From: Methanobacteriota archaeon
GTDB lineage: Archaea > Halobacteriota > Methanomicrobia > Methanomicrobiales > Methanoculleaceae
Length of the DNA: 64,000 nucleotides
Reading direction: 5' to 3'
Assembly (NCBI GenBank): GCA_023393455.1
Contig: JAEWLJ010000002.1
Span: 1-64,000 of the forward strand
Every line of letters starts with the position of its first letter. Positions within the stretch are counted from its first letter, which is position 1. A model generated the notes under the pieces. The model was not told the DNA's origin. It saw nothing but the letters and a program-made list of their open reading frames with translations, and searched no databases. Position numbers and translations under genes: made by a program. Shown here piece by piece: positions 1 to 8,099 of this stretch.

Positions 1-467
1 GTTTCTCCCCTCTGTTCTCTATCCTGGGCAAAGAGGGTGAAACGGCTTCCCATCGGGTATCGCCACTCGGGGGAGGGATCGGGAGGGGGTGTCCCCCTCC
101 CGGCAAAGGGATTTTGGGACAACCTCATCGCGAAATCTACGTAGTACTGTTTATCGATGCGTTCTCGTTTGGCGGCAGCAATCCGGGTGTTATCGATACC
201 ATACAGGTTCTCAAGGAGGATTATTGCGCCGGAGTGGTTCTCGCATTTTATGCCCGTCGCAAAGAGGAGGGCCAGCACCATGTAGTACATGCTATAGTAT
301 GCCATCGATACGGTTTCCTCAAGCCGCCCGTTCTCGAACAGGATCTTTGCCGAGGCGAGGTAACTTTCCGACTTTTTCCGGTATGCCTCCTGGACCTGAA
401 CGCTGGGCTCAACAATCTGGATCTTTCCCTCATGATGGAGTTTATTCAAAAAACCCTGTTTTCTCAT
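1..467 (-). pseudogene. HEPN-domain protein, 3' end replaced by a repeat
   Basis: The reading frame starts at ATG 467 (MRKQGFLNKLHHEGK) and overlaps the end of the upstream nucleotidyltransferase gene by 26 bases, the usual MNT/HEPN arrangement. It has the HEPN helical pattern: a Lys/Tyr-rich first helix, then AYYSMYYMVLALLFATGIKC, then ENHSGAIILLENLYG. HEPN proteins paired with MNT domains are ribonuclease toxins or accessory subunits. After about residue 115 (AMRLSQ, near base 122) the frame enters the dispersed repeat and stays open to the window edge with proline/glycine-rich sequence that does not look like HEPN. I call it interrupted. The true end lies outside the window, so a fused but functional tail cannot be excluded. 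Confidence 0.6.
22..126 (+). repeat. Dispersed hairpin repeat, copy 1
   Basis: About 105 bp that is nearly identical to 54356-54463. Both copies run from TATCCTGGGCAA to TTTTGGGACAA and contain a G-rich/C-rich inverted repeat (GGGAGGGGG then CCCCCTCCC, near 89-101) able to form a hairpin. Shorter and more diverged relatives lie near 18790-18960 and 36885-36935. Here it occupies what should be the 3' end of a HEPN gene. No transposase is seen, so it is either a non-autonomous element or a structured dispersed repeat. Confidence 0.8.
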
Positions 468-996
468 AAAATCGCTCGACTCCTTTCACGATGACATGGT
501 TCTTTACGATCTCCTGGATCAATAGATTCTCCGGGTCCCAGAGCCCGATCTTCACGCTGAGCTTTGAATGGCACCGCTCCAGCTCCCGTTTCGTCTCCCT
601 ATCCTCCGTCTCGATATAGAGATCGATATCGCTCTTTTTATCTGCGGTCCCCTTCGCATAACTGCCGAAGATTACGGCGAGCGGGAAATCCTCTCGCTCC
701 TGAACCGCCTTGATGATGGATCGCAGATGTGGGGCCTCCTGTATCAGGTTTTCGAGCGCGTACCATTCTGCCACATAGACGTGCACCCGTGCTTCAAGGG
801 TTTTCTTCAGGAAATAGGTCTTGTTCTTCCCCTCCATCCTGAAGTCGACGATATTTCCATCTAATAGGCCCCTAAGTTTCCGGAGCACAGTGGTATGCGA
901 GAGGCCCAGATCCTGTGCAAGTTTGCGGGGATGAGAGTCGCTCCTGAGCAGGAGAGCAACGATCTGAATGGACACATTCTGTTCCACATGGTTCAT
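442..996 (-). CDS. HTH-nucleotidyltransferase (MNT) protein
   Basis: About 184 residues from ATG 996 (MNHVEQNVSIQIV). An N-terminal winged helix (residues ~5-60, with KLAQDLGLSHTTVLRKLRGL as recognition region) is followed by a minimal nucleotidyltransferase domain with the signature GSYAKGTADKKSDIDLYIET (G-S-x10-D-x-D). MNT proteins are antitoxins for HEPN toxins, in known cases by AMPylating the toxin; the fused HTH suggests operon autoregulation. The frame stays open further upstream to 1221, but that part is a decayed zinc-finger repeat, so the internal ATG is preferred. The HEPN gene downstream overlaps it. Confidence 0.8.
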   Translation of the reverse strand: MNHVEQNVSIQIVALLLRSDSHPRKLAQDLGLSHTTVLRKLRGLLDGNIVDFRMEGKNKTYFLKKTLEARVHVYVAEWYALENLIQEAPHLRSIIKAVQEREDFPLAVIFGSYAKGTADKKSDIDLYIETEDRETKRELERCHSKLSVKIGLWDPENLLIQEIVKNHVIVKGVERFYEKTGFFE

Positions 997-1134
997 ATTT
1001 GAACCAATGGGTGAAAAAGGTTCTGGAGCAACGATATGCCAGCCTCCCGGACATCCTCTGTCCCCGGGGTGTCTGATATCCGGTGTTGAGGGGATACTCT
1101 GGTTCGTGGAGGATTGCAACGCCACGAGTTCGTC

Positions 1135-1760
1135 GCACTCCTCCATCGCGTTCCACTCCCGGACCAACCAGGCGTAGCATCCTTCGCAACCCTTCGCCTG
1201 CGCCTCCTGCAACCGATACACCGCCTTCCCATGGTCACTCGCACCGGCCGGGCTCGACCTCCACCTGCTCGAACTCGTGGCGATCGGGTATGTTGGCCGG
1301 GGGGTGATCCCGGAGTGTTTTCTCCCGGGCTCCCGTCATTCCGATTCTTAACCCGGAGAAACTCCCGGTGGTCGAGGGTTCCCGATAGAGGTTTTTGCAT
1401 CATGGGCCCTCGTCTCACATCACTTTTCAGCGCCTTACAGCCGGCGATGTCACCCAAAGGGCGGTTATATGATGTTTTATTGAAGTTTCCGCCCCGTAAT
1501 GTTGGTATCCGGGGATCGGTTCCGGCATTCTGGGTTTCACACACACACATGCACACACACCACGGAGCCGGTATCGGTGACTGTGGGTATGTTCTGCTGT
1601 ACTTCAGTACTAAGAGGGAGACGCCTCTCTCTATCTGTACAAACATCGGCCAATTCAACATCGTTTTGGGTCGATTGGCTGTTGCACTCAGTGCTGAAAT
1701 CCTGCTGTAAATCTGCTGTAATGCTGCAACATGCCATGCTCCCGCTCCGGTCCCGCCCGG
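1135..1760 (-). pseudogene. Decayed copy of the 9.0-9.54 kb unit (inverted)
   Basis: On the minus strand 1345-1760 aligns with the plus strand at 9005-9405: shared landmarks are a run reading GTACAGATAGAGAGA, an AGTACTGAAGTACAGCA-like segment, a GT-rich stretch and a coding piece reading LDHREF (LDHRTF in the other copy). The second half of the small zinc-finger protein reappears at 1135-1225 (VYRLQEAQAKGCEGCYAWLV against VYRSREARARVCEGCYARMV). Between the two pieces about 120 bp of unrelated sequence replaces the first CxxC motif, and the frames no longer join, so this copy is dead. Confidence 0.65.
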
Positions 1761-2024
1761 CCGCGACCCGCAGTATCAGGTAGGGCGGGATGGCGCCGGC
1801 GCATCGCTCCCCGGCAACCGCTCGTATCACCCTGGAGGGAGAAGGGTTGCCGGCCGCCCCGTGTGAATCGATGCTGGCGCATGTTTCATCCCGTGGGCTG
1901 CCGCCTGTTCTGTCTCTGCGCTACACCCTGTTCCCTCGCTCTGGAACGTTATCAATCTGACTTTACCGCTGGCGGGCCGGGCCCGTGTGCAAGAGGGGGT
2001 CCGGCGCGGAGACCTTCCCGCCCT

Positions 2025-2400
2025 TCAGAGCGGGAAGATCGCGTACTGGATGTACCAGATGTACTGCACCACCGGTAGCCAGAAGTGATACCCCTCCCAG
2101 CAGGCCGTCGCGAACCGGAAGTCGACGACGAGTTCCCAGGCAAGCGGGAAGAGCATCAGCACCGGGACGGCGTAGGCGAGGAGGCGGGGGGAGGCGCGTT
2201 TCGCAAGCACGGCGACATAGAGCACCGCGGTTCCGGCGAGGAAGAGGTAGGTGAGGGTCGTGACGAACGTGACCTGCCCGGCGAGGTTCTGGCCGGCGAT
2301 GACCTGGAGGGCGATGAAGATGAGCGGAAGATCGATGACCGCGAGGCAGGAGAGGGCGCACCCGGCCGCTGGGGTGAGGAGGAAGGCGTTGTCGGGCGAA
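2025..2400 (-). pseudogene. 3' fragment of a membrane-protein gene, copy 1 of 3
   Basis: The frame reads about 115 residues of hydrophobic sequence (VIDLPLIFIALQVIAGQ, then AKRASPRLLAYAVPVLM) and ends in WYIQYAIFPL. The same C-terminal region recurs at 5329-5885 and 7765-8068. No start codon with a ribosome site is present, and the sequence upstream of about 2390 is unrelated to the other copies, so this is a 5'-truncated fragment. The parent is a polytopic membrane protein that I do not recognise. Confidence 0.6.
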
Positions 2401-2623
2401 GGTCCGCGTCCTGACCCCGGCTATGGTCCTGGTGGCGGAAGCCCCATATGGTAACCGGAAATTCGCAAACTGTTTTGGGCGAACTTGTGATGACCGCCGA
2501 CTTCGGGGCGGGCAGTCCCGGGATGGGAGAACACGCCTGCTTCTCCAACCCTGCGAGCGGGCGGCCGCTCACGGGTTCCTGAAGGGTGTGCCTGGTGCCA
2601 TGAAAAACCTCATACAGGATCGG

Positions 2624-2639
2624 GTAAGATGTATCTTAC
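2624..2639. promoter_or_regulatory. Perfect palindrome before the AbrB gene
   Basis: GTAAGAT-GT-ATCTTAC is a 7+7 inverted repeat 8 bases upstream of the antitoxin ATG. AbrB-type antitoxins usually repress their own operon, so this is a plausible autoregulatory operator (inference). Confidence 0.5.
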
Positions 2640-2647
2640 TAGGATCT

Positions 2648-2914
2648 ATGGATATCGGTATCACCAGACTGAGTTCAAAGGGGCAGATTGTCATTCCGGC
2701 ATTCATGCGAAGGGGGTTTCCTGAGGGTACACAACTGCTCATCGTCAGGGAGGGGGACCGCTTTATCGTAAAACCGCTTGATGAACTGGAGCCGGAGCTG
2801 AAAGAGGATATTCTCTTTGCAGAAAGGACAGAGCGGGCGCTCCAGGAATTTAAAAAGGGCAAATTTGTCAAGAAGGACCATGCCGATTTTGTTCGTGATC
2901 TTGAATCATGGTGA
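2648..2914 (+). CDS. AbrB/SpoVT-type antitoxin
   Basis: 88 residues. The N-terminal ~45 residues are a swapped-hairpin AbrB DNA-binding domain (ITRLSSKGQIVIPAFMRRGF, then EGTQLLIVREGDRFIVKPLD). The charged helical tail (EDILFAERTERALQEFKKGKFV) would bind a toxin. ATG 2648 is chosen because the conserved domain begins there and a palindrome lies just upstream. Its stop overlaps the start of a RelE-like toxin remnant, the standard antitoxin-toxin order. The antitoxin looks intact while its toxin does not. Confidence 0.8.
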   Translation: MDIGITRLSSKGQIVIPAFMRRGFPEGTQLLIVREGDRFIVKPLDELEPELKEDILFAERTERALQEFKKGKFVKKDHADFVRDLESW

Positions 2915-3111
2915 CCGTTGCCTACGGCGCGTCCTTTGAGAGGACGATCAAGAAGATCCGTGACGGCAGGATAACCGCATCCGTCATCGGGAACAGAGGG
3001 TATCTCACCGCCACGTTTATCGGTTCTCCTCCCGATCTCCTATTCATGGGGCGAGACCGGCGATGCCAGTGGGAGGAACTGTTCGGGGCAAGATCCCCCG
3101 GCATACGCTGA
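2908..3111 (+). pseudogene. Truncated RelE/ParE-type toxin
   Basis: The ATG overlaps the antitoxin stop. The first ~20 residues (VAYGASFERTIKKIRDGR) match the start of archaeal RelE-type mRNA interferases. From about residue 22 the sequence changes to ITASVIGNRGYLTATF and a low-conservation tail, with none of the later RelE strands or the basic/Tyr catalytic residues. I infer that a deletion or rearrangement has fused the toxin start to unrelated sequence. It probably makes no active toxin. Confidence 0.6.
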
Positions 3112-3202
3112 TGAGGACCTCGAACGAGACAATCCCGGGGCCTGGCCCCGATGGAGCCTCAACCGCCTGTCTTGAACGGGAACGGATAGAGGAGGAGATA
3201 CA

Positions 3203-4321
3203 TTGGAAAAGCCAGCAGGAAGAACGGCCGGAAGAGAACTGGAAATAGTCATCTCTCCTCTCATCAGGGAGATCCGGGATATCGTCCAGAAAGCCCGCCT
3301 GGCCGTAGCACAGAACGTCAACTCGATACAGGTCGTCACCAACTTCGAGATCGGCAGGCGGATCGTCGAACATGAGCAGCAAGGGAAGCCGAAGGCGGGG
3401 TATGGGAAACAGACCATGCAGGAGCTTTCACGCCAGCTGACCGAAGAGTTTGGGAGAGGGTTTTCCAAAAGAAATCTTGAGTATATGCGCCGATTTTACC
3501 TTGAATACCGTGAGTTGACTCCTCAGACAGTGCCCGACGGGTCCGATACGGCCGTTTCTGCCGGGCAACCAATTGCGCAAACACTGTCTGCGCAATTCAC
3601 CCCCTGGGTTGCTCTCAGCTGGTCTCACTACGTCTTCCTGATGAACATCGGCCACCGGGAAGAGCGCCGGTTCTACGAGATCGAGGCTCAACAGAACCGC
3701 TGGTCGCTCTCGGAACTCAAACGGCAGTTCAACACCGGCCTGTATGAGCGGCTTGCGCTCAGCCGGGACAGGAGCGGTGTGAGAGCCCTCGCCCGCACCG
3801 GCCACGTCATTGAGAAGCCACAGGATATGCTCAAAGACCCATATGTTCTTGAATTTCTCGGCCTTGACGAGAAGGTCAGCTACAGAGAGATCGATCTCGA
3901 ATCGGCCATCATCGACAAACTGGAGACGTTTCTCCTTGAGCTGGGCAAAGGGTTCCTCTTCGAAGCGCGACAGAAGCGGCTTACCTTCGATGCCGACCAC
4001 TACTTCGTAGACCTCGTCTTCTACAATCGTATCCTCCGGTGTTACGTCCTGATCGACCTCAAAATTGGAAAGATTTCCCACAGCGACCTCGGCCAGATGC
4101 AAATGTATGTCAACTACTATGACAGGGAAGTCAAACTCGATGACGAAAACCCGACCGTCGGGATCATCCTGTGCAAAATCAAGAACGACGCACTGGTAGA
4201 GCTCACTCTCCCGAAAGACGCCAATGTCTACGCTTCCCGGTATCAGGTCTATCTTCCCTCAAAAGAGGAACTCAAGAAAAGACTGATCGAATGGTCGAAA
4301 GACACGCCGGAGACAGAGTGA
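3203..4321 (+). CDS. DUF1016 (YhcG-type) PD-(D/E)XK nuclease family protein
   Basis: 372 residues from a TTG start preceded by a strong GGAGGAGA ribosome site five to six bases upstream. The N-terminal half is the DUF1016 helical domain (IGRRIVEHEQQG, GFSKRNLEYMRRFY, WSHYVFLMNI). The C-terminal half is the predicted restriction-endonuclease-like fold, with GFLFEARQKRLTFD, DHYFVDLVFYNRIL and VLIDLKIGKISHSDLGQMQMY (D...D-x-K core). YhcG-type proteins occur in mobile and defence regions and have been proposed as nucleases in DNA processing; the substrate here is unknown. It appears complete. A paralogue is at 12707-13861 and a remnant at 53975-54350. Confidence 0.85.
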   Translation: MEKPAGRTAGRELEIVISPLIREIRDIVQKARLAVAQNVNSIQVVTNFEIGRRIVEHEQQGKPKAGYGKQTMQELSRQLTEEFGRGFSKRNLEYMRRFYLEYRELTPQTVPDGSDTAVSAGQPIAQTLSAQFTPWVALSWSHYVFLMNIGHREERRFYEIEAQQNRWSLSELKRQFNTGLYERLALSRDRSGVRALARTGHVIEKPQDMLKDPYVLEFLGLDEKVSYREIDLESAIIDKLETFLLELGKGFLFEARQKRLTFDADHYFVDLVFYNRILRCYVLIDLKIGKISHSDLGQMQMYVNYYDREVKLDDENPTVGIILCKIKNDALVELTLPKDANVYASRYQVYLPSKEELKKRLIEWSKDTPETE

Positions 4322-4391
4322 TCGCATGATGATGCTGACCGGGTTCACCAGGGTCGCACGGGGCTGAGATCGAGAGGGGGCAAAAGCCCTC

Positions 4392-4915
4392 TCAGTCCAG
4401 CGCGGGGACGGCGTCGGCCCAGGTCTCGACCCTGCCTTTGATCGCGTCGTCCTGGTAGGACGAGAGCCGGACGGTCTTCCGGGTGAAGGTGACGTAGTAG
4501 TCGTCACTGGACGGGTCGTGGCACTTGAGCTGAGCGTAGTAGGACTCGCGGGCGTTGTCGCGCTCGGCCACTCCGCCCATCGCGGTTGCGAAGGTCGCGT
4601 TGGCGAGGGCCTCCGCGGCGTTCGCCTCATACGCAGCGATCGAGGGGGACTGCAGGGAGACGGTCCCGACCTTCTTGCCCTCGTCGTTGAGGAAGTTCAC
4701 TCATCAAGGTGTAGTGCTCGCGGTTCCGGACGATCGGGGCGATGGTCTCGCTGGCTTTGGTCGTATACCCGACGCACCCGAAGGGGTTGTCGTTGATGAC
4801 GGCCTGGATGAGGTTGGTGAACGCCGTTACGGTGGCAGATCGATGTCGTCATGAGGGACGTCCACAGCGGCAGGCTCTGCTGCCGGCCCCTTGCTGCAGG
4901 CGAGGTTGAGCTCAC
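4392..4915 (-). pseudogene. Frameshifted fragment of an unknown protein
   Basis: Three collinear pieces in different frames read as one protein: GELNLACSKGPAAEP...DLPP, then TAFTNLIQAVINDNPFGCVG to NREHYTL, then NFLNDEGKKVGTVSLQ through VETWADAVPALD. The joins need single-base corrections near 4830 and 4695. The composition is that of a normal structured protein, but I recognise no family. No start codon or signal peptide is seen at the upstream end, so it is both frameshifted and 5'-truncated. Confidence 0.55.
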
Positions 4916-5000
4916 CGGGTGAGGGAAGAGGCTGGGAGGCGGGATGGTGGCGGTGATCGTGAAGGCACTCGGCGGGGGATAACGACAATCCCTTTACCCT

Positions 5001-5225
5001 TTATTCTTCTCTCTCTATCTCTTCGTCGTCGTCGGGTTCGTCTTCCGTATTCTCATCCTTTGCTTTCAGAACGCGATACAGGCGGCACGATAGGCGCCAC
5101 CTCTGCCTCTCCTGCAAGGAGTGCGAATTTCCGTATAACGCATAGCCCTTCTGCCGTCTGGCGACAGAATAGATAACTGCAACGATGAGAAGGAGAGCAC
5201 CACAGGCTCTGAGACCGCGGAGCAT
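5001..5225 (-). CDS. Small single-span membrane protein, unknown
   Basis: 74 residues. One N-terminal membrane segment (ACGALLLIVAVIYSVA, ~7-22) is followed by a basic stretch and a very acidic tail (DENTEDEPDDDEEIEREE). The hydrophobic-basic-acidic layout looks like a real small membrane protein, but no family is recognised and it lies among gene fragments, so it may be a remnant. Confidence 0.4.
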   Translation of the reverse strand: MLRGLRACGALLLIVAVIYSVARRQKGYALYGNSHSLQERQRWRLSCRLYRVLKAKDENTEDEPDDDEEIEREE

Positions 5226-5328
5226 TGGAGACTCTTGCCGGAGAATACCGTCGGCGTTTTTAGTGCGTTAGAGCGGCATCCTGCGCCTCCTTTCACCGGC
5301 CGGTCAAAAAGGAACTCTCCCACCCCCT

Positions 5329-5885
5329 TCACAGCGGGAAGATCGCGTACTGGATGTACCAGATATACTGCACCACGGGTATCCAGAAGTGGTAGCCCTC
5401 CCAGCAGCTGGTGGCGAATCGGAAGTCGACGACGACCTCCCAGGCGAGGGGGAAGAGCATCAGCACCGGGACCGCGTATGCGAGAAGGCGGGGGGAGGCG
5501 CGTTTCGTAAGCACGGCGGCGTAGAGCGCCGCGGTTCCGGCGAGGAAGATGCAGGTGAGGGTCGTGATGAACGTGACCTGTCCGCCGGGGTTGTTGCCGG
5601 CGATGACCTGGAGGACGATGAAGATGAGCGGGAGATCGATGACCGCGAGCCAGAAGAGGGTTTTGAGGGATTCCCGCACCCCGTCGGCGTCGAGACCGGC
5701 GTGCTTGAAGGCGTAGACCCCGATGACGAGCATCGGAAGGTAGGCCGGGGAGAGGTAGCGCATGTCGGGGATGATCCCGGGGCTTGCCGGCATCCCGGGA
5801 AGGGACCGGGCGTAGGTGAGCACCACCAGGACGGCGGCGAGGGCGAAGAAGGCGAGGAACCGTGCGTCGCGGGGGCTGATCGCGG
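5329..5885 (-). pseudogene. 3' fragment of a membrane-protein gene, copy 2 of 3
   Basis: The longest of three copies, about 185 residues from LTAISPRDARFLAFFALAAV to the shared end WYIQYAIFPL, with about five hydrophobic segments. An in-frame TGA lies just upstream, and that upstream sequence belongs to a GHKL-ATPase remnant, so the two broken genes are joined directly. A GTG at 5826 could in principle start a 165-residue product. Family not recognised. Confidence 0.55.
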
Positions 5886-6011
5886 TCAGAGAAGGGCATC
5901 ACCTGGAGCTGCCGTTCCCCGTAGAGTTGCGACAGATGACCGCGTTGGCGACGGCCTCTGTCATCATCGCCTCCGGGACCTCACAGCGCACCGGCGCCTG
6001 TTGCCGGGTGG
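5885..6011 (-). pseudogene. Remnant of a second GHKL-ATPase gene
   Basis: Directly after the stop of the 6012-7514 gene, the minus strand reads EVPEAMMTEAVANAVICRN and, one base out of frame, QLQVMPFSDRDQ. These match that gene's own EVPPEAVSEAIVNAVAHRD and VQVMLFSDRLEV. It is therefore about 40 residues of a paralogue's ATP-binding N-box region, frameshifted and cut off at both ends. Confidence 0.6.
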
Positions 6012-7514
6012 TTACGGCGTATCCCTTCCGGCAAGCAGGGTACGGCCCCTCTCAGTAACTCGGTACTTCTGGTTGCTGCTCCGGGGTCTGTCCGGGATGG
6101 TCATCTCGATTAACCCCGCCTGCATCAGTGGCTTCAGCACGGAGTTCCTGAACTTGGTGCGGTTTGTTCTCCCTGCGATGTCCATAAGTTCAGACATGGA
6201 CGTCTCTGCCACACAGGTGCGCAACATTTCGACTTGGTCCTCACTTAGTCCCAACTTGGTCCCCACCTGGTCCCCTGTTTGAGCACCTATCATCCGGTTT
6301 CGCTTTGGGCGCCACAGAACCTGAACGAACTGCCCGCCGTTCTGCCGGAATTCCGGCGGCGGCAGGCCGGCCCGGGTACACTGCTCGATCATATCGAGGG
6401 TTCCGGTGCCGGCTTTCTCAATATATCGAGTCAGGAAGAGCGGCTCTGCAATGAGAGGGTTGCGCGGGATAGAGGGATGCGGGGCACGGAGCGCCTCGGG
6501 CGAAAGAGAGGGCGGCAGCTGGCCGGGATTCCACACCTCTAACCGATCGGAAAAGAGCATGACCTGAACTGAGGCATTCGAAGCATAGTCGCGGTGTGCA
6601 ACAGCATTGACGATAGCCTCGCTCACAGCCTCCGGAGGGACCTCGTATGTCGCCGGTGCCGTAGGCCCCTCAGCCCGGGTGCCGATAGAGCAGGCAATCT
6701 TGGAGAGTACGAAGTCAAGCGATTGATCGACCAGCTCAAAGATAGTGCCCTTGTAAATCTGGTAGGAGGGAATGGGTTTATTCACCTCAGTGCCGTGGAA
6801 GTGAAGGCACTTGACCTCGGAGCTGGTGAGGAAACGCTGAGGCTGTTTACCGAATAGGAGCACAGCCGCGTTGTTGGGGAGACCCCTATCAAGCAGGTTA
6901 AGGTGCGCCAGCGCCTTATGTATCCCGGTATTGGGGCTGAGGGCATATCCCCGGCTTTGCTGAGCGCGGGAGAGAAACTCCCCGACCTTCTCCTGCGAGA
7001 TATCATCGAGCGCAGCATCGGCACATGTGGAGGCATCAAATGGGCGGGTCCGCAGTGTGCCGGTGTGGTCCAGGTGTTCGATAAGGCTGGCATAGACCTC
7101 CGCAGTCAACTCCGGCACACTGCCGAAACGGCGGCGGATGAGCTGGCCGTCAATGTTGCGGAGAAGAGCAAGCACCTTTTGATCGCGCACTGAGTCATCG
7201 TTGCCTTTGACGAAGACCAGGCGTTCTTTGCCTCCGGCAGTGGCACGATCAAACTCCCGTTCGGTGGGTGAGCGACCGTCGGTGTCCGCACGGCCATACT
7301 CGTTGCCAAGCAGGCAGAGGTAGATGCCACAGCGATCCACCTCTGCAAGGTAGGCCTCGTCCGGCCGGCGACCGGAAGCCGGCAGGTCTTCGAAGAGGAA
7401 CACATCGTAAAAGCGGCGTAGCAGGGGGTCCTTCCTGATGTAATCGAAGAGTGCCCGCCGTTCTTCTGCGAGCTCCTTCTGTACGCTGCTGATGAAGATG
7501 CGGATGAAGGTCAT
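6012..7514 (-). CDS. DUF4062 - GHKL ATPase - winged-helix protein
   Basis: 500 residues. Residues ~1-110 are a DUF4062 domain (RIFISSVQKELAEERRAL, LFEDLPASGRRPDEAYL, CGIYLCLLGNEYG). Residues ~180-400 are the AlbA/RecG-like regulator module with a GHKL ATPase N-box (AVSEAIVNAVAHRDY), the Asp-containing DRLEVWNPG and the glycine motif EKAGTGTLDMI. The last ~75 residues are a winged helix. Related AlbA-GHKL proteins act as regulators; DUF4062 is common at the N-termini of large NTPases and has been likened to TIR/SIR2-type domains. A role in stress or phage response is inference. A remnant of a paralogue lies immediately downstream. Confidence 0.75.
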   Translation of the reverse strand: MTFIRIFISSVQKELAEERRALFDYIRKDPLLRRFYDVFLFEDLPASGRRPDEAYLAEVDRCGIYLCLLGNEYGRADTDGRSPTEREFDRATAGGKERLVFVKGNDDSVRDQKVLALLRNIDGQLIRRRFGSVPELTAEVYASLIEHLDHTGTLRTRPFDASTCADAALDDISQEKVGEFLSRAQQSRGYALSPNTGIHKALAHLNLLDRGLPNNAAVLLFGKQPQRFLTSSEVKCLHFHGTEVNKPIPSYQIYKGTIFELVDQSLDFVLSKIACSIGTRAEGPTAPATYEVPPEAVSEAIVNAVAHRDYASNASVQVMLFSDRLEVWNPGQLPPSLSPEALRAPHPSIPRNPLIAEPLFLTRYIEKAGTGTLDMIEQCTRAGLPPPEFRQNGGQFVQVLWRPKRNRMIGAQTGDQVGTKLGLSEDQVEMLRTCVAETSMSELMDIAGRTNRTKFRNSVLKPLMQAGLIEMTIPDRPRSSNQKYRVTERGRTLLAGRDTP

Positions 7515-7764
7515 GCCACCGCTCCTGGGGAGTTCATCGCAGATGCTCCTGTATGGGCCCGGCGAGCTCCGATCTTTTTGACTGTCACGTCTCCCCTCTA
7601 TGTGCTCCTGGTTTCTGAGTATTTTCTCCGGAATGAAGATGAATCTAACGCTGATTCACGCCAGCAGGGTTGTTTGCTGCTATTGGAGTTAGATTCGATC
7701 CGAATTGCATTGATGTTACCGGTTTGCACCGCAGGGTGATGGCAAGGTGATATCCTCCCGCCCC

Positions 7765-8068
7765 TCAGAGCGGGAAGATCGCATACTGGATGTACCAGAT
7801 ATACTGCACCACGGGTATCCAGAAGTGGTAGCCCTCCCAGCAGCTCGTGGCGAACCGGAAGTCGACGATGACCTCCCAGGCGAGGGGGAAGAACATCACT
7901 ACCGGGACCGCATAGGCGAGAAGGCGGGGGGAGGCGCGTTTGGCGATGACGGCGGCATAGAGCACCATGGTCCCGGCGAGGAAGAGGTAGGTGAGGTGCG
8001 TGATGAACGTGACCTGCCCGCCGTGGCTCTGGCCGGCGATGACCTGGATGACGATGAAGACCACTCCA
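7765..8068 (-). pseudogene. 3' fragment of a membrane-protein gene, copy 3 of 3
   Basis: About 100 residues (VVFIVIQVIAGQSHGGQ to WYIQYAIFPL), close to the 5329-5885 copy. Homology stops abruptly near 8064, where a ~13-bp insertion and a change of sequence remove the upstream part of the gene. GTG codons exist near 8064, but there is no ribosome site, so it is probably not expressed as such. Confidence 0.55.
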
Positions 8069-8099
8069 CATAGATGAGCGGAGAAGAATCAAAAAAAGA

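Noticed and set aside
1500..1570. CA/GT-rich tract as Z-DNA or phase-variation switch
   Set aside because: The tract is short and imperfect and is shared as ordinary sequence with the 9.2-kb copy; no gene start depends on it.
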